Assembly (NCBI GenBank): GCA_034008185.1
Contig: CM067109.1
Location: 38,534,885 to 38,598,884 of the forward strand
Reading direction: 5' to 3'
Source: Gorsachius magnificus
Taxonomy: Eukaryota > Chordata > Aves > Pelecaniformes > Ardeidae
Length of the DNA: 64,000 nt
A program made the translations under genes and the position numbers. The stretch's first letter is position 1; each line of letters starts with the position of its first letter. The notes under the pieces are model-generated. The model saw only the letters and a program-made list of their open reading frames with translations. It was not told the origin of the DNA and did not search any database. Shown here piece after piece: positions 36,750 through 48,100 of this stretch.

Positions 36750-39550
36750 TTGCTATACCACCTACCTGTTCCAAATATCTGAGCATTTAAAAAATATTTC
36801 ACCTCTCTCAGAGTTACTGATTCTCAACAGGAGTGGGAGTTGAGCTAATACTGTAAAGACAAAGACTTCAGGAATTAAACCCATCTCTATATGTTGTAAA
36901 TACTAGCAGTGATTTGTGTCACCTAACTTCATCAGTCTTCATGTGTTCAATCTGCCCTTGTGATGTAGAGTTTCTTGGTAGATCTTGGAAAGAAAATAGA
37001 ACCTCCAAAGAAAGATTCCTTTTATTGTAAACTGGACATCTAGGAGAAAAGGGATTAATTACCTACTGGAGCATCTCCTTTTACTTCCATTTACTGTCAA
37101 GGAAATCTACATTACTATCTTACATAAGATCCTTCACTTTTAGATGTATAACACTCAATGGTCTCAAGGCAAGAGGAAGTAATTATCAGCATCTGGCAAG
37201 ACTCTGAGCTGCTCAGAAACTTCCTACAGTGTCAGAACTATAAGCAGAGCTGCAATCCCATGAAATATTACAGAACTTTCATCTCTGTTGAGAATTTTCT
37301 TGGATTTTTTTGGTGGGCAGGGTCTAGACACTACTCAGGTAAAAAAAAAAAACCAAACAATTTTGTAATTGCCAAGCGTTGTCTCCTTTGGTTAAAATAC
37401 GTATATATATGTCATATATAGAGAGATATTTAAACCTCTCAGAGCTGAGTTGCATATGTACAATTTAGACTAGTCTTACGCATTTGAACAAAAAGCTTGA
37501 TATTCTACAAATAGTCTTTTGCTCTCAGAATTGTTCTCATGGGGATCAAGCATTAAAAACACTGCTGGTTGCAATGCATAACTGAAGAACAGACTGAAAG
37601 CAGTTGAAATGACCACTACTCATTTAAGATAAGTTTTCCTGTTCTAGCAAAGTTCCTTATTGCGGTATGTGGTTGAACTGGTGATATATTGTTTAATGGT
37701 AAGAAGCAAACCCAAATCCTAAACTTCAACAGCATCCATTCACAGTGTGAGGTATTCCCTACACTGTGTTTGGAGAACCAAAAGATATAACATAACCCAC
37801 ACACTGTCACAATGTAGGTATTTAGTTCCTATTAAATTACCAGTGATGACTCCAGAACATCTTACTGTACACAAAAATATTTCACTAGTGACTGCTACAC
37901 CTTATACATAAGGAACTGGGATGGCAAGCCATTTGCAGACAATATCATTAGAGAAGTAGGCCTTAGAAGAAACTAAAAGGAAAAACCTTGTTGTTGATGC
38001 CTCCTAGCCTAATAAAAAAATACCTGTGGGCTCTAATAAACCAAAGAAAGGGAGAACAAGAAATTAGATTAAGAAATGTAAGCTCTTAGAAACATCTCTC
38101 CCAGCTAAATATTTACCTGTTCTGGTCACCTTTTTATATATAGTAGCATATAAAAGTAATCTTGTAACTTTGCCAACAGTCAAAATACACTTTTCTTCTG
38201 ATGACTGTAACTGGAATATAAAATGAAGAATTTAAGGGTGGGACCAAGAAAAATAATTTTGTGATTTGATGAAAATGATTAAGAGTAAGTAGGAATAACT
38301 CTCCAAGGAGACTTACTAGCCCTTTTTATTTGCCTGCAGAATAAGAACACTTGTAGAAAAGGTGAGGCATAGTGAGACAGATCTTTTGAAATTCTCTGTT
38401 GTCTGAAAGTTGTCATTCAACCTTATAATGGGGCGTAAAAGATTTGTTCCTGATCTGTCACTAACTTGCAGAAAAGTAAACAAGCACACCCTTTTGTTTT
38501 CCCAATAAAGATATTGGTGCTTCTTCTCATGTATAAGCACTCTGAGAGACAGTTTACTGCTAGGTGAAAGTTAATTAGGTCCTTTTCCTTATACAGAGGT
38601 AGGGGAGACCCTCCTGGGATTTATTTGCAAAACTTACATAAAGTTTTGTCTTTGATGGTAAAAGAATGAAAAGAGACATGAAACAGGGTATTCCTTTTGG
38701 TTCATTTGTCCTTCCTGGCCCTCATTCATTATTAAAAAAACAGGACTGTGTAGTTGAAAAATATTGTTTCTTGTGGCTGGCATTTTCAGTTTTCTTATGA
38801 AGAACACGTTGAGAAAACTTAAAGCAATGAACTATAAGAGCAAACTCCATTTATTTTCCCACTACTGACAAGATTTAACAGTATCTTTCTCCTCTTTGTT
38901 CTCTTGAACAACAAAGAAGTCAATTATTTCCAAAGAACAGCTACAGGCTGACTGCATCAGTTTTATCTATAGTCTGGTACTTTGAAAGCAGAAGGAACTT
39001 TATTGTGATCACATTGATTTAGTTTTCAGTGTCCAGTGAAGTGTCTGTAAAACAACCTAGCTAAGAAATAAATGCAAAACAATTAAACCAAATACTTAAA
39101 TTTTATGTGTCTTTGCAACAGGATAAAGTGCTGTCATACTGACTAATATACCAGTCTTCTGTAGTTCTTGAGCAACCTGTGCTAGCAAATGAGAGTGAAG
39201 TGCTCTCACAAAATTGCTTCCTTGTGAAGTTTCTTCTTTTCTTCTCTTTCGCAGATGTGTGGGAAGTACTCAGAGCACCTGACATAGTTACAGCTGCACT
39301 GACAGAATTGAAACAGCTGAAAGTAGTACTAATTGTTATAGTGTTCCTGAGCGTGTCTGTGTTATAGTCGTGCCACCTCTAGTTAGCCATCTATACTATG
39401 GCTGGAATATGGCCACATATACCAATGCAAGCAGTGAGGGAAGAGGGCTGTTAGGGAAGCAAGATCTGTTAATTTTCAAAAGGGTCAGCAGCTGTGGTTA
39501 ATGAAAATATTTAGCCTGATGTCTGTTAGGTTAAGGAGTTTAAACACTTG

Positions 39551-39586
39551 TCTGGGACTTCACCTTTCTCTGGGACTTCACCTTTC
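39551..39586. repeat. Perfect 18-bp tandem duplication
   Basis: TCTGGGACTTCACCTTTC occurs twice head to tail with no mismatch, suggesting a recent replication-slippage duplication. Confidence 0.95.
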
Positions 39587-41464
39587 TCTAGCCGCAGGAA
39601 CACATGAATTGCTGCACTGCCTGTCTGTTTACAAACAACAGAAATAAAAAACACAAGAGAAGGAGGAGGACGAAAAATGAAAATAATCTAAAATAACCGT
39701 GGGGAAAGTAATATCACTCTATACATTAATATGAAACATTTGTGCTGAGAAAGCAAGTCTCTTATGGCAACAGAGTTAGGATTCTGAAGATAACATGAAG
39801 TTTTGACCCTGTATCAGCCCAGTTTTACCTCTAATTTGAGAAGAAATTATTCATAGTAGAGAGAAGGTATTTTATTCTGTCATGTTAACTACTAAGTAAG
39901 GGCTAAGTGAGACTGTAATAAAGTCTCAAACCACCACCCTGAATAAAAATCAAAAACTTCCTAAGTGACACATTCTACAGTGGAATATATTCTGTGATTA
40001 GGCCTCCTATAATGTATTTTAGCTCATGACTTTTATTTAGAGATACCATTTACTATTACTGTATTTGTGTTTATTATGTGTGGGTAATAAATCATTGACT
40101 GTCAAGAGATCTTTCTTACTCTTAACATTAAAGCTTAAATACTCTTGTTTACTTCTTGTGATTTTGGTATGTATTTCGGCTTTTTATTTTTAGACTAGGT
40201 TTTTGGGTTTGCCTGCGTTACTTCACAGTAGTAACTCTGTAGGAAAATACTTTAAAGTCTTTAAAATATGCATACTGCAGGATGCAGTTCTGGGGCCTGC
40301 TGTCTCCTGGATTCCCCAAGCATCTCCCAGTTCATCATGTCCTTGCCCCCAAAACTTGCATTGCATGCCAGGAGATGGGTTGCATCACTCCTCCTGGTAA
40401 CCAGCTGGCTTGCTACCTGTGGCCCTTCCCTCTGGGAGTCCATGAGCAATATTGACTTTGTCAACTTGTAGATGTTGTTTATTTATGCCAGCGGGATGGG
40501 TGTGTTGTAATAGTAAGAAAAATTTTATGTTGATGGAAGGTGTGAATGCAAGCTACTTATTGCTGACACTTAGTCTTTATGCTGACTTGTTCTTGATGCT
40601 GTATAATCCCTTTGTGTCTATTCCTCTAGCCCCCTTTTAATGCAGGTATGATTCTTTGTCACCTCTACCTGGCTGATGATCCTAGTATCTCAGAAAGGGT
40701 CAGAAAACAACATGAAGGTAACTAGTCCCAGAAACAATGTCCTTCTTTCCCAGATACGCTTTTCAATTATCCCTCCACTGAATTAATAAAATATATGCAC
40801 ATGTAAAGTATGTCATCTTTAAATGAGCTACATCTTGGCACTGCCTTTGTTATAACCAATATCATTGCACCAAATTTTAAACCCTCTTTAACTTAAAAGT
40901 TTATGTATTTTCTTGTCTGTCTTCCTCCCCCGAGTTTCACAGACATCCCACAGTAATGAAACAGGAGGCAACTTTTCAGCTACAGTCCTGTAATCTGTAT
41001 TGTGGCTGCCACTATTATTATGTTACTCTGAAGAATAGCAGAAGTCTTTCTGTAATTTGATAAATGTACCCAGTATGCTGAGCATGAGAAATTCAATAGC
41101 TGAATCATTCTGCACAGATAAACAAATGACTTTGTACTGAACATATATTTAAGAAACAGCTTTATATATTGAGGCAACATAGCACTTTATTAGTGGAAGG
41201 GGAATTTACTTAATTTAATTAGGATATTAAAAGTAAATGCTTTAGAAACCAAGACAATCAATATATGAAGCCTTCAGTTTAATGCACCTCAGTAGATGTA
41301 GACTTTGCTAAGGAATTCATCCTCTTAAAATTTAATTTACACATTCATGTTTTAATTTTCCTCTTTTTTTTATATATATATATTTAGATAAGCATGTAGA
41401 AATCTCAGCTCAGGTTTATCCAGCCTTTTTTCATGGAATAATATTAGAGCTGTATGACTGAAAT

Positions 41465-41474
41465 TGATTGACAG
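41465..41474 (+). promoter_or_regulatory. Canonical PBX-MEIS/PREP composite site
   Basis: TGATTGACAG is an exact match to the consensus decamer for PBX with MEIS or PREP. It lies in a non-repetitive block (about 41440-41620) that also has TTAATTCAGG and CTTTATTATCATCC elements and no long ORF. The motif match is directly seen; enhancer function is inferred. Confidence 0.35.
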
Positions 41475-44403
41475 CTATAGCTGAGCACATAAGTGGGAAA
41501 AAAAGCCCTGTGCATAGCAGAAATATAATCCCTTTATTATCATCCTTAACACCTGCAGAAAGTAGATGGCATTACATTAATTCAGGATCACTGGGGTTTA
41601 GAGATGAGTTGTTCCTCTGCCTCCTTTGTCAGAATTAGAGGTGATATAATTAGTCTGGGAGTAAAGTTCTGTATCTTACCAGTAGTTTATCAACGAAATG
41701 TGAATTTACAAATGTCAGATTTACAGACAGTTTTCAACATGTCAAAACAAAGCAGTAAAAGAACTAATCAACATTTAGTTAACCGTAAAATTGATATAGC
41801 AATCTTATTTAAAAAATCAGCTGATAAAAAAGCAAAGCAAGACTATATACATGAGTGACACTAACAAAAATTCATAGAGAGTGGATATTTATTTACCTAT
41901 GGTTATATCATGTTACTTCTATGCCTCACAATATAGTATAATTCACTTGATAAACAGCAGAATAGAGTAACAAATTAATCAATACATTTAAAAAATGTCT
42001 TTACGTTGGTTCATATGTGCAGACGTTTGTCTTAATACTCATAACCTTTTTTCTAATACAGTGATACATCAGCATATGGCTTAAAAAATAAGATTATTTT
42101 CTCTTTAGCTGCACGCAGACACAAACAATGAACTCAACAACACCAAGTCCTGCTATTGCACTTGCCTGGGTCAATGTATCTTTGGGACACTTTTGAGCAT
42201 GTTTAAGGAATCCACTGCTAGAGTTCTCCAGCCTAATAAGCTGGACATTGTAATGATGCCCTAATAACATAAATTAAAATTTTTAATCCATTATGGAATT
42301 TCTAGGTAATATTCTAGGCTTTCAGATGCTAGGATTTACACAAACATTAAAAAGTGTGTACAACAAAATATAAATGGAAGCTCATGGTTAGAAACAAACT
42401 AAATGCTCAGTTTAAACTAGTAGAGGATGTGCTACTTTTCATTGTGTTAATCTTAGAAAAAATGTAAATCTGCTCCTATCCTAGTTGTAAACATCAAAGA
42501 CAAAATATTCAATATGTGTACTGCACTTCAGTTCATAAATGGTTGAGGATGATACCTTCTTTATGAACTACACAATAATTTATTTTTCTTAATGCCTAAG
42601 TATTTTCATTTGAGTACACAGTTTCTGTTACAGAAAAACACTGGAATAGATGGGTAATCTGAAGTCAATATGACTATTCATGTGCTCATTTATCTGGTTA
42701 GACTAGAATTTAAACAAACCCAATCAGAAAAAAACCCTCAGATCAGTGGCTGAGAACATGTGCTTGGCCTATCAAAAATATACACACCACAGAGGACAGA
42801 ATTAAGCTGTCTAGGGAGAACCTGAAATCAGAATTGCTGCTGAAAATTGGATTGTGTGAGTGTGTCAGGATTTAATATGACACTAACAGTTTTTTCATTT
42901 AATAATAAGTACATTTATAGAAATGCTGACAGGGTTCTGCAGCTCAGATCCATACTCTCATTCCTTTTTTCTGCTTTCCTTGAAAATTTTAGCTCGAGGG
43001 ATGTGTTGATAGTGCTAATGCAACTTACAGGACTCTCTGGCTCAAGTGAGTGTTACCAGTGTCAACAGAAGACAGCTGTGACAGCTGCTAGCAGCAAACT
43101 TCTCCTGGAAAAGATAGCAAGTAACCAGGCACTTTAATTAGTTATTGAGTCTTTGGTCATCTCTGTCTCAGGTAAGATACCCCAGTGTTGCTTGGATATT
43201 TCTGAACAGAAAAGAAAAAAAAGCGTAAACTTGGCTCAAATAACTTTTTATCCTTTAAATACTAAGAACTGGGTTTCGTGCTGCAGTTGTGAGACCACTT
43301 TAATAAGAGTAATTTCTGATGGCTTTCCTACATAGCACTATGTGGGTTTTGACATACTAGAAATTCTAATTCTGATCCTCCTTGATTTTCATTGCTCTTT
43401 GACACTCTGAGTTGTCATAATTCTTCTGAAATATTTGAAGCTTGATACTGATGCTTTGGGCACTTTTCTGATGTTTCCATTTGTGTTTCCCTCAGCAGTG
43501 CCAGTTTGTCACTTTAGCGCTAGCTAAACGCTTCTTTTTTCCCCATGTTTGTTCTTTGAAATTATAGAACACCATTGTGTTCTGCACTAGTGCCTAGCTA
43601 GGTTTTTCAACAGCTACAGATTTACTTAACTTTTTCTAATGTCAATATAATGTGGTATGTTATGTCTATTGTCACTGGCAGATCTTTCTCCTATCTGTTC
43701 TGTAGGCTTGAATCAGGATGATGAAGGCTAAATGGCTCTGAAGGGAATTATTTGACAATAAATGCCCATAAACCATATTTTTATTTACCTGTGCTATATA
43801 AACCTTTTCCCTCATAGCTATCACAGAGGCTGTTTCATTGTTCCCAGTACATCACTTTAGATTCAAACCTTTTTAGTGTTTTGAACTGTTGGTGTTCTAA
43901 TAGAGCACAGTATTTTTGGGCGTGATAAATGTAACTTTTGTGTTGTTACATTTTACTGTTATGTAAAAGTCAAGTCCTATTTTACTGTTATACAACTGAT
44001 ATTTACCACTAAAAATAGTAATCGACAATGTGGTGGTACTTACTGTCTTGTGTGAGATTGTGACCTATTAACTTATGTGGATGGTCCTATCCTAGAGGAA
44101 TTTTGTGGTAAGCCATAAATACCAGTTATACCAGGAACAAGAATGTCTCTCAGGAATAATTTTGTGTCAATTAAGTTTTCCCCACACAGAGCACATTACT
44201 CTACCCCCTTCACATGATGAGATAAAGTAGTCAAGGCACAAACAGGAAGAGATCAGAAACAAAGGTCCTGGTGTTGCTGCTTTCCCACACCATTGCCTCT
44301 GCAGTAAATGGATATTTAAAGCTTTAGACTTAAATGAATTCACCTTTGCAACACTACCTGAGGTGATCAGTAGTCTTGGTATTCTAACTCCTGAAGGATT
44401 TAA

Positions 44404-45360
44404 CTCAGTGAGGTGGGTTGGCCTTGGCTAGCCATTTTATCAGGTTTCCACCAAGCCACTTTATCACTCCCCCTCCATCAACAGGGCAGGGGGAAAAAAT
44501 GCAATGAAAAGCTCATGGCTTGAGATAAGGACAGAGAGATTGCTTAATCATGGGCAAATAAGACTCAACTTGTGGAAATTAATTTAACTTACTGTGATTA
44601 CTTGTAACAGAGTAGGAGAGTGAGAAATAAAACAAAACCCACCTCAACATTCCTCCCACCCCTCCATTCTTCCCAGGCTCAACTTTACTCCCAGCTCTTC
44701 TATCTCCTCCCCTCCAAGCATGCAGGGGGATGGGGAATGGGGATTGTGGTCAGTTTATAATACTTTGTTACAGCTGTTCCTTCCTCCTCACACTCTTCCC
44801 CTGTTCCAGTGTGGAGTTTCTCCCATAGGATATAGTCCTTCGTTCGCGGCCGGCCCCGACTGCTCCAGTATGGGCTCTCCATAGGCCTATGCGGCTTCCT
44901 TCAGAGCATGTCCACCTGCTGCAACATGGGGCCTTCCTCCATGGGCTTCAGGTGGAGATCTGCTCCACCGTAGTTCTCCCTGGGCTGCAGGGGCACAGCC
45001 TGTCCCACCATGGGCTGCACCACAGGCTGCAGGGGAATCTCTACTCTGGTGCCTAGAGCACCTCCTGCCCCTCTTTCTTCAGTGACCTTGGCGTCTGCAG
45101 GGCTGTTCCTCTTACATTTTCTCACTCTTCTCTCACAGCTGTTTTGCAACAGTTTTAACTCTTTCTTAAATATGTTTCACAGAGGCAGTACCAATGTTGA
45201 TGATGGGCTCAGCTTCCGTCAGTGGTGGGTCTGTCTTGGAAGTGACTGGAGCTGGGCCATCTCCTCACGCGGGGGCATCTTCTGGTGTCTTCTCACATAA
45301 ACCACCCCTGCAGCCCCCCTTTCCTATCAGAACCTTGCTACATAAACCAAATATGCTCAG
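44404..45360 (-). mobile_element. Solo LTR, avian ERVL-like family A (copy 2), with 5-bp target duplication
   Basis: A 947-bp LTR at 44409-45355 starts TGAGGTGGG and is flanked by an exact CTCAG duplication (44404-44408 and 45356-45360). The right terminus reads TG instead of the expected CA, so it has mutated if the duplication is placed correctly. The body keeps family features: the AGACTCAACTTG segment, tandem CTGCTCCA/CCATGGGCTGCA blocks and a CTTAAATAT element (45165-45173) that is a TATA-like ATATTTAAG on the minus strand. It is longer than copy 1 because it retains more of the central CCATGGGCTGCA repeats. A GCGGCCGGCC patch near 44847-44856 is unusually GC-rich for this window. No viral genes adjoin it. 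Confidence 0.9.
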
Positions 45361-46271
45361 TGGAGGTCTATTTAAGAGATTTGGATCTCCTTGCCGCTTA
45401 TTCTTCAGCTGTTTTATTGTGCTCCCACTGCATCTGGAGTTTTATTGTAAACCAGATGAAAATGATCTGGGTTAAAAATTATCTTGCAATGATAGACTTA
45501 TGCTTCTGCTACTGCATATTGACTTGAAAATATTTTTTTGTAATGATATAATTTAGTAATTTCAAACCAATTTTACTGGGATGGATGAAGTCTGGACACA
45601 GCGGCAACATTTCCTTTTCAAAACAAACATACTAAGCACATTTATTCTAATCTGTTGGAAAGGTTACATTGATTTTCTGTTAAAAAACTTTTTGATAAAA
45701 CCACTTAGCAGAAAAATGTTTTGTAGTTCTGGACCTTCAGGCTTTCAGTGACCTTGCTATTATTGTGTTGTGTGAAGGAGTCTGCTGACTCCACCTTTCT
45801 GCCTTTCTGGCAAGTGCTACCTATCAGCTTAGGAAATGGCTTTAGGAATTTTGGATCAAGTACCTCTTGTTACTGAATTTTATGACAAAGTTCATACTGT
45901 CAAATGTGTTAATGCCTTCAAAATAAGGACGTTGTTATTTAGTTTAGCTTGCAGGTACTTTGTTTCTTCTTCTCTCTGCGTTCAGGAAGAGGTGACAGGC
46001 AGGTTTCCTGAATTTCTTCAGAAAAGGGGAAACCAGTAGGACTAATGTCATGGACATTGTCTGGTACTGATAATATAATTAAGGATTTTCACATTTTCTA
46101 GAAAACTAGTAACTAGGACTTTGTAGTAACAGAAGGTGCTTTGGTTTCCCAAATACCCGCTGGTAAAAAATGGTTGTAGATAGTCCGTTAAGATTTGAAA
46201 ATGTATGGAGCATGATTTCTTTCAGAAGGAGAAAATTTCTTGAAGAGCAGCTCTTTTAATGAGAGGAAAAA
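45361..46271. other. Unique non-coding sequence
   Basis: No gene or TE recognised between the LTR and the hairpin. Confidence 0.45.
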
Positions 46272-46338
46272 GAAAACATGGGAAATCTAAAAATGGAAGA
46301 TATGAACAGTGTGGAACTGTTCATATCTTCCTGTTTTC
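46272..46338. repeat. Long hairpin: perfect 16-bp inverted repeat with outer 7-bp stem
   Basis: Arms 46295-46310 (GGAAGATATGAACAGT) and 46316-46331 are exact reverse complements around a 5-nt loop GTGGA. Outside them GAAAACA (46272-46278) pairs with TGTTTTC (46332-46338), leaving a one-sided 16-nt bulge. It could fold as RNA or as a cruciform. The large bulge and small loop are not typical of a pre-miRNA. Confidence 0.85.
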
Positions 46339-48100
46339 TCCCGGAAAAGAGATTGTGAGAACTGTAGAATAAGGATTAAAGATTTCAAAATAATGATCTG
46401 ACGAGTAGGGTCTCGTGAAAACTAAAACCGAAGCATAAGAGTTGTTGGGAGAACAATGTGCTACATAAGTTTAATTTAAATGCCCAACAGCAATTCTGAA
46501 ATATTTTTTTTTTTTTAAGGTACATGGGAAAGATAAAACAGCACTTGTGAATACACCAGGACATCTTTATTCCACTGAGTTTCAAAAATAACAACAGCAA
46601 GGGAAGCAAGGAAACACATATACCCGTAGATGAGTTTAAGAAATGATGCATGCATATGGGTATAAAAGCAGGAAGGTAAAACATAATGGCTTTCTGTTAG
46701 GAAGAAATAGAAAAAGCAATGAAAACTACTGTAACAAGAGGGAAAAGGAAGTCAGAGGAAATGCCAGATTAAATGTCTAAAAGCAAAGAAAAGCAAATTC
46801 TTCTGGTCCAAACATATAGGAATAATAAATACCTTCATTTCTTTAAATTGTTTTATAAAATTGACTGATATTAAGTATAAAATTAACTAAAATAATGATA
46901 AAGAAAGAGTACTCTTTAGAGTAAGGGAAATTAGGCTCAAGAACATGTAGAAAAAGTCAAAGGTGCTCCACTGGTGTCCTATAATGAAATTCCTTTTAAG
47001 ATACTGGAATAAGAAAGGGGAAGTTCTTCAGAAAAATAGATCTACCAGCACAGAACCAATAACTGAAAAGACTGATACAAATCACTGAAGAAGCAATTTT
47101 TTGATGGCTAGCAAGTCTTAAAAAATTCCCCAGATATGTTGTCATAAATGGATTCCCTTAAACTCTTCTTTGAAGGGCCAGGAGGCTTAACAAGCCAATA
47201 GAAAGAGTAGTTTTGAAACGACATACATAAAGCTTTTGAAAATTATAAAGGAAAAGGAAGTGTGACCTAGAGATGCAATATGAAGAAAAATTGCTTTTAC
47301 GAAATCGATGAGTCCCACCTGAGTTGTGGCTGGGGGAATACCAAATAGGGGCTGAAGCCTGCTTCTAATTCCATTGGCAAATCTGATGACAGAATGAGGA
47401 TTATAGTTTTATCACATTTTTGTAGATGATGCAATGGGGGAAAAGTTGCAATATTTTGGAGGTAAATGTTAAAAATGAAAGATCTTGGCACAAAACCATG
47501 GTTGATCAGGATTAGATTCAGTAGATACTTTTCCAAAGAATGAGAAATCTACTGCAGAAAATACTAAATGGAGATATCTGTGTGACTAGAATTCAAAGGC
47601 AAAATAAATATATGTCAAAAGCATGCTGAAGAAGCAAGAAATACTGTTTTGGAGATATAGCATTCAGAATGCTATTTAAGATACAAGAGAGAGTTCTTGA
47701 AAAGATATTATATAAGTATAGGTTCAGAAGGTTTCAAACAAACCTGAGAGAGATGATGAACTTAACAAGATGACAAATTTCAATATTTCATGCTATTTCT
47801 ATATATTTCTTATGTTTCTCTAAGTAAAAACAGACTGTCCTCTCTCTCTAAACACTTTCATACTCATCTGACTGGTGAATGGTAGTGGTAGTTTTTTATA
47901 ATAAAACTAGTCTATCCTTATTTATGTCAATATTCGGATTAGCTGTTATCCCTTGTTACATAAATTTTCCACAAATGAAGGGAAATCACTTGTGTTTTAA
48001 TGTACTATAAACATCTCTACCTCCCTTTAAAATGGAAGACTTAAAAGGCAACATTTACATTTGAAAAAGACACAGCTTTCTCATTTCCCTATAGCAGATT
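46339..48100. other. Purine-rich non-coding stretch
   Basis: The plus strand is visibly A+G-dominated through about 47780, unlike the T-rich flanks. No protein family recognised in either strand; the 99- and 79-codon minus ORFs are unsupported. Contains a T14 run near 46505-46518. It may be an old, decayed repeat. Confidence 0.4.

Larger units (their letters stand above)
36750..44403. other. Unique non-coding sequence
   Basis: About 7.6 kb with no recognisable gene or TE. Contains a perfect 18-bp tandem duplication (39551-39586), a TA run (41371-41383) and the PBX-MEIS decamer block (about 41440-41620). ORFs are below 100 codons. Confidence 0.45.

Noticed and set aside
36566..36843. Pro/Ser/Arg- and Gly/Glu/Arg-rich ORFs on both strands
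   Set aside because: They are translations of the pentanucleotide minisatellite. A 5-bp repeat gives regular peptides in all frames and the length depends only on repeat number.
45010..45527. ORFs of 80-96 codons around 44900-45500
   Set aside because: Most of their length reads the repetitive LTR body; no known protein features.
47297..47536. Minus-strand 79-codon ORF with a Pro/Glu-containing C-terminus
   Set aside because: No recognisable family, no splice signals of note, and it sits in the purine-biased block where minus-strand composition can produce open frames.
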